Assembly (NCBI GenBank): GCA_043816305.1
Contig: JBDRHZ010000041.1
Coordinates: forward strand, 1-13,581
Reading direction: 5' to 3'
DNA length: 13,581 nt
Source of the DNA: JAHIVN01 sp018816645
GTDB taxonomy: Bacteria; Patescibacteriota; Dojkabacteria; JAHIVN01
The position numbers and the translations under genes were made by a program. Shown piece by piece: positions 13,473 through 13,581 of this stretch. Position 1 is the first letter of the stretch; each line of letters starts with the position of its first letter. The notes below the pieces were generated by a model. It was not told where the DNA came from. It searched no databases and worked only from the letters and a program-made list of their open reading frames with translations.

Positions 13473-13581
13473 TCGCGTGTCATACTTGAACGCTGGGCTC
13501 TAATATATTCTTTCAATTTATATTCGCTTATCTTTCCACTTGTCTCTGCAAAGTAGCCATCTGACCAAAATTTATTCCCCC
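13466..13581 (-). CDS. tnpA: IS200/IS605-family transposase TnpA, C-terminal part (cut by window edge)
   Basis: The last 37 codons of a minus-strand gene are present, ending at the TAA at 13466-13468. The translation contains NKFWSDGYFAETSGKISEY followed by LKEYIRAQ, the typical C-terminal segment of Y1 HUH transposases (the W-x-x-GYF and VxxYIxxQ region). The catalytic HUH and tyrosine lie upstream, outside the window. The last residues (SSMTREG) run into the terminal hairpin. TnpA moves the element as single-stranded DNA by a peel-and-paste reaction. I cannot tell whether the full copy is intact, or whether a tnpB accompanies it. Confidence 0.85.
   Translation of the reverse strand, partial: GNKFWSDGYFAETSGKISEYKLKEYIRAQRSSMTREG

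Noticed and set aside
1..13581. CRISPR array, tRNA or rRNA genes
   Set aside because: No regularly spaced direct repeats with unique spacers, no cloverleaf with a TTC-loop motif, and no rRNA-like conserved stretches were seen on either strand.

Overview
The window reads like a chromosomal segment of a Candidate Phyla Radiation (Patescibacteria) bacterium. The genes are short and compact, base composition is AT-rich, and TGA is used as an ordinary stop, so this is not a UGA-glycine lineage. Almost none of the starts carries a Shine-Dalgarno sequence. An FtsA/PilM-like ATPase is paired with a one-pass membrane protein that has a long exterior domain, a pairing I recall from these bacteria. The phylum is inferred from gene content, and I cannot place it more finely.

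Layout. 1-512: no convincing gene; a long imperfect hairpin (66-111), a short hairpin (13-30) and AT-rich simple-sequence DNA. 513-3619 (minus): FtsA/PilM-like ATPase followed by a membrane-anchored surface protein. 3810-5832 (plus): a tight three-gene unit with a HAD-like hydrolase, a GTP cyclohydrolase II (RibA-like, overlapping by ATGA) and a nucleotide N-glycosidase of the DNPH1/deoxyribosyltransferase fold that carries a ribbon-helix-helix-like tail. 5881-9086 (minus): a probable operon running from a Lon-like AAA+ ATPase without a protease domain, through an FMN flavoprotein and a polytopic membrane protein, to a family-4 uracil-DNA glycosylase. 9183-11293 (minus): two proteins I do not recognise, the upstream one probably frameshifted at its 3' end. 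11416-12100 (plus): an RHH antitoxin and PIN toxin pair, divergent from the orphan genes and sharing their promoter region. 12296-13399 (minus): a THUMP-domain RNA methyltransferase whose gene holds an in-frame palindromic repeat. 13444-13581: the 3' end of an IS200/IS605-type transposase gene (cut by the window edge) with its terminal hairpins.

How they fit together. The best candidate for an undescribed system is the plus-strand unit at 3738-5832. A GTP ring-opening enzyme, a putative phosphatase and a putative N-glycosidase are co-transcribed from an extended -10 promoter. No other riboflavin gene is visible, and the N-glycosidase ends in what looks like a DNA-binding domain. This suggests a GTP-consuming or purine-modifying module rather than plain riboflavin synthesis; that is inference. 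Other notable points are the protease-less Lon, the palindromic insertion flanked by a diverged 21-bp direct repeat in the methyltransferase gene, and the shared promoter region of the toxin-antitoxin pair with its 22-bp-spaced repeated motif.
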